Below are positions 59,878 to 64,000 of a stretch of 64,000 nt of DNA, piece by piece. Source of the DNA: Rutidosis leptorrhynchoides (Eukaryota > Streptophyta > Magnoliopsida > Asterales > Asteraceae); NCBI RefSeq assembly GCF_046630445.1, contig NC_092334.1, positions 103,363,501 to 103,427,500 on the forward strand. The letters are read 5' to 3'. Both the position numbers and the translations under genes were made by a program. Under the pieces are notes generated by a model that made no database searches, had not been told where the DNA came from, and saw nothing but the letters and a program-made list of their open reading frames with translations. Each line of letters begins with the position of its first letter. The first letter of the stretch is position 1.

Positions 59878-61844
59878 TTTTTTTGAAAGGCAAGTTAATT
59901 TTATTAATTATGAAAAATTACACGAAATGAACTAGCAAGGAGCTAGAAGCAAAAAGCACGAAACTACATCCACGACTACACCCAACTAAAAACTCACAAC
60001 AAAACGGACTGACATAAATAATAAAACACAAAAACGCGAGGACAAAAAATGACGCACACCACGACAGGTCGGGCAACTAAGTATCCGACTCCGAGGACGC
60101 ACATGAAGAACAACAAGAGCAGCAATCATCATCATCCTCGTCCTCTATCGAATTTTTCATCACATTATCTATGAAAAATCGATCTTGCCATCGAAAGTTT
60201 TCCCGACGTTGACAACGCTTCATGTTACTCATTTTCCACACATGTTTAATGAAATGACTTTTAATTAGGGGATGGACTTTTTTCCTCTTGCCACGAAAAC
60301 GAGCTACAGCAGTGGATGATTGACAGGCGATAACCTCGTTTGAGTCGACATAAATCTTCTCACCCGAAACGTTTCCATTCACTGCTGGAGGAGGGACTAG
60401 TCCGTTTGAATTACATCCCACCTTAGACTCATTAAACTGAATTGGCCCATTAAGCTCATGTTCAGGCCCAACACCAATTTGATTTTGAAACTGCATTGGG
60501 GCAACCGAATTATCCACTGGTTCCTTGGTACACCCAACTTCACGCGAGTTCTTGATACCTGCAACACTATTGCTAATCTCGATATCTTTCTCTTTCTCTT
60601 TCCTCGAAACCCGATCATCACCTGTCACCGGAAAAACGTTGGACACTAGATCCGGTGAGGAGACAGAATCCGAAAAACCGTCTGACGGAGAAGGAATGAA
60701 TTCCCCTTCTTCAAGGTCAGCCACGATTTCTGGTGACCCAACACCATCTTCAACTTGCCCAATTGATACATCTTCGCTTGATTTAAAATTATTTCCTACA
60801 CACGTCGCCGTCACATTAGAGTTTTGGTCCGTCATCGATTGAAAATCAACCTTTTCCCCCGTACCCGACGAATTCGAATCTCCCACGCTAGGGATGCCGT
60901 GGGGTTCCTTCGAGACGTTCCCACAATTAGCCATTACCGGAGAATCATTGACATTGATCAACGTCCATGAAACACGATCATTGTTGAAACTAAAAACGAG
61001 GTTGTGATTTCTCACCGACTCAGGTAGGTTAAACTCGAAGTTTTTACCTCCAATCTTAATTTCAATACGATTAGTTGCAGGCCATTTAAACGACTTGGAG
61101 TCGAGATTTGCAGATGAGGCAGTAGTGTTTGTGTTCCCCCATTTAACTGGGTTAGATTGGCCCCGGTTCCAAGGAGCCGGAGGAAAATCTTCTAATCCAT
61201 CAATGTTCGGGATGGGTTCTTGATTTCTGCAGGGGGGAAGGTCGTCATTTTTCTTTTCACGAAATCTGTAATGTTGAAATTCTACCCCTTCACTGTTCTT
61301 CTCCAAAGCCTTATAGGCACGGATCCATCTTCCATTTATTTGGATGGAATTCAAGACCTTGGAAAAAGAATCGATCTCGGTAATACCTTGAAAACGAACA
61401 TAACCAAATCGCTGTCCACTCGACAATCTCTTCCGAGCGAAATATACATCTATAAGAGCACCATACTTCTCGTAGACTTTCCGACAATCAACCCGAGTCC
61501 ATGATTCCGGGAAATTAAAAATCAAAAACGAAGTAACTCGAGGATCACACGACGCTGAAGACGAAAAGCCATTAGGCTTCGACATATGGGTCATACCATC
61601 ATCAGCCAGGAGACTGGCCGGAAAAGATGGTGCAGACCGGAGTGGTTGAAATTGCCGGATGAATATGGGGACGGCAGGCAGAGAGGAGAAAAGTTCACCT
61701 TGTGGCTGAAAATGGAAATGGTGGTTGCTGGGGTAAAAATATTGAAGAATTGAAAGAAGAATTAAAATGGAGAAGAAGAAATACAGGCGGCAAGGTGGTG
61801 GTGTGTGGTGTATTTGCTCTTTAAAATGGAGAAGAAGAATTAAA
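59878..61844 (-). mobile_element. ORF1-only LINE-like retroelement with 16-bp TSD
   Basis: ATGAACAAGTGTATTT flanks the element at 59862-59877 and 61845-61860. On the minus strand the unit has a 5' leader, one long ORF with an RRM, about 180 bases of 3' UTR and the tail TTGCCTTTC followed by an A run. There is no endonuclease or RT. It resembles the half-L1 (ORF1-only) derivatives known from mammals. Another reading is a retroposed copy of a host RRM gene mRNA. Near the 5' end pieces of the flank (GTGTATTTGCTCTTTA) are repeated at 61808 and 61853. Confidence 0.75.
60077..61594 (-). CDS. RRM protein, LINE ORF1-like, intact
   Basis: I choose the ATG at 61594 (MTHMSKPNGFSSS) because the RRM follows 17 residues later; the same frame is open upstream to 61852 but there codes only an unlikely hydrophobic leader. 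The protein has 505 residues. The RRM (about 18-95) shows SFLIFNFPESW as RNP2 and QRFGYVRF as RNP1. The middle is Ser/Asp/Glu-rich with EGEFIPSPSDG. The C-terminus has a basic patch (FRGKRKKVHP) followed by an Asp/Glu and Cys/Ser run (DDDDCCSCCSSC). RNA binding is the likely role. No stop breaks it, unlike all other LINE frames here. Confidence 0.7.
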   Translation of the reverse strand: MTHMSKPNGFSSSASCDPRVTSFLIFNFPESWTRVDCRKVYEKYGALIDVYFARKRLSSGQRFGYVRFQGITEIDSFSKVLNSIQINGRWIRAYKALEKNSEGVEFQHYRFREKKNDDLPPCRNQEPIPNIDGLEDFPPAPWNRGQSNPVKWGNTNTTASSANLDSKSFKWPATNRIEIKIGGKNFEFNLPESVRNHNLVFSFNNDRVSWTLINVNDSPVMANCGNVSKEPHGIPSVGDSNSSGTGEKVDFQSMTDQNSNVTATCVGNNFKSSEDVSIGQVEDGVGSPEIVADLEEGEFIPSPSDGFSDSVSSPDLVSNVFPVTGDDRVSRKEKEKDIEISNSVAGIKNSREVGCTKEPVDNSVAPMQFQNQIGVGPEHELNGPIQFNESKVGCNSNGLVPPPAVNGNVSGEKIYVDSNEVIACQSSTAVARFRGKRKKVHPLIKSHFIKHVWKMSNMKRCQRRENFRWQDRFFIDNVMKNSIEDEDDDDCCSCCSSCASSESDT

Positions 61845-61860
61845 ATGAACAAGTGTATTT

Positions 61861-63010
61861 GCTCTTTATAAAGGGTAAAACTCAGTTATTAAACTCTCCG
61901 ATGGCAGGATTTGGTATCGAGTAAATTGCGTGTTATTCGCACTCTCTGATCACACTACTTTTCTGAACGGTTTAGCATAGTCAGGAATCGAACACAGGTA
62001 GTGTAGTGTACTTCATTGAGCAACTACCACTCAATAAAATCACCCGTTAAAGTTACATAACGTGGAGTATTTAAATGGTTTTAGTCCGTATATAGTTAAA
62101 TAGTTCATGACATGTCAATGTCATTATTTTAAAGGTGTTAGTGGGTAAAGATGGAGCTTTGTAGGAGGTAAGGGGGTACTCACCGAATAAATTTAGTGCC
62201 ACATAGGATTGCTAGGTTATGAACTTATGATGCCTCGTAAAGGGTCACCAAACTGATTGATGTTGCTTGATATTCGTAAGTTCTCGACTATGATTGAGAA
62301 TTTGCGATTCGTCCCTATTTAAATCGGGAGTAATTCGACCTAGTTTGGTCATTTTGACTTATGAGTGTGTACAATCTCACTACACTGTGACAAACATTGT
62401 GTGTACATGAAGTGTTATACTATAATTCAGGTTGAATGCAATGTTATTATGATGTGACAAATTTGAGTCTTAAATTATTAAAATCGATATAGTTATATCT
62501 TCACAATTAATATAATTTATAATATTATAATAGTTTATAATTTATAATGTATGTATATGTATATGTATATTTATAAAAATATGTTGATATATATGCATAC
62601 ATTCTAGAACATATGTATATATTTATATACAACAACAAAATTCAATATAACATATGTGATGTATGAGATAAGTAAGATGTAGACAATCATTCCTCTATTT
62701 TTGAATAAAGATAAGTAATTTCTTCACCAAGAGTGATACACTTCAAGAAGTAGAAAAAGTCCTCCATCTCTTTCTTCGACGGATAAAGATATTGTTTCCA
62801 AATAGACTTCCGGCCAATAAATAGGAAAAAAGTTTTTTAAAGAATATAAATATAAAAATAAAATATAAAAAATAAAACATGAGAGACCATGAAAATGGTA
62901 AGATCAAATTTCCATGAATTTTAAATCCTACACATTCAATTTAGGCTCTAAGTGTCAGTCAAGTCGTCAATAAATCGACGCTTACTGTTGACTCAATTAA
63001 CAAGAGTCAT
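61861..63010. other. AT-rich non-coding stretch
   Basis: No gene is seen. A tRNA-like pair of boxes lies at 61984-62033 (listed separately). From 62510 on the sequence is mainly A/T with ATGTATATGTATAT repeats. Confidence 0.45.
61900..62050 (-). repeat. Possible tRNA-derived SINE remnant
   Basis: The minus strand has GTGTTCGATTCC (61984-61995, B-box-like) and TGAGTGGTAGTTG (about 62021-62033, A-box-like) at tRNA-like distance. Ends and TSD are not seen. Confidence 0.3.
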
Positions 63011-63868
<858 letters not shown>

Positions 63869-64000
63869 ATATATATATATATTCCAGATGATAAATAAAT
63901 ATATTCGTGAATAATAAATTGACATTTATATTCGATCAATAATTTTTGACAATATTAATATCCATTTATCATTGATTTAGTTATCTTTATCATCCATTGT

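Overview
The window is plant nuclear DNA, most likely from an asterid and probably Asteraceae. This rests on the long chromovirus LTRs with an initiator-Met PBS and on LINE ORFs of the DUF4283 / zf-RVT type; the family assignment is inference. About 85 % of it is transposable elements. One host gene is visible: a split gene on the minus strand at 55417-59395 for a membrane-anchored DnaJ protein with a Jiv90-like Cys-rich tail (DNAJC14 type). Every splice junction I placed keeps the reading frame.

Layout. 1-657: unassigned. 658-5860: one decayed L1-type LINE. 6592-52368: a single large nest. Its outer shell is a small inverted-repeat element with telomere-like (TTTAGGG) interior that sits in an AT microsatellite. 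One half lies at 6592-6965 and the other at 52017-52368; a complete sister copy is at 63163-63868. An L1-type LINE is inserted in the middle of the shell: ORF1 7876-22109, ORF2 22099-28399, tail to 52016. The LINE is itself interrupted by a MULE-type MITE (6980-7444, 9-bp TSD), a full Ty3 chromovirus A (9129-20674, TSD GAAAG, LTRs of 2,884 bp each), a solo LTR of the same family (23666-26279, TSD AATAG) and a second chromovirus C (29420-49560). Element C carries in its 3' LTR a non-autonomous LTR element B (31976-41621, TSD TATAT, LTRs of 2,779 bp each).

Elements A and C run on the minus strand. Each has PBS, an acidic leader ORF with an 18-bp tandem repeat, a second copy of the PPT-like motif, gag and pol. 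In C the leader also holds an F-box ORF of 227 codons, apparently captured from a host gene. In A the corresponding place holds a GC-richer stretch that looks like mitochondrial DNA. The 5' LTR of C is cut at about 49560 and joined to a second copy of the LINE tail already seen at 28412-29330.

52369-55080 holds an LTR relic, a hAT-type MITE (8-bp TSD) and two further inverted-repeat elements. After the DnaJ gene, whose seventh intron holds a tRNA-derived SINE, comes an ORF1-only retrotransposed element (59878-61844, minus, 16-bp TSD) with an intact RRM ORF. Its 3' tail matches the tail of that SINE, which suggests that both use the same LINE machinery. 61861-64000 is AT-rich with microsatellites and the intact shell-type element.

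All coordinates and repeat boundaries were read by eye; family names come from motifs, not from a database search.
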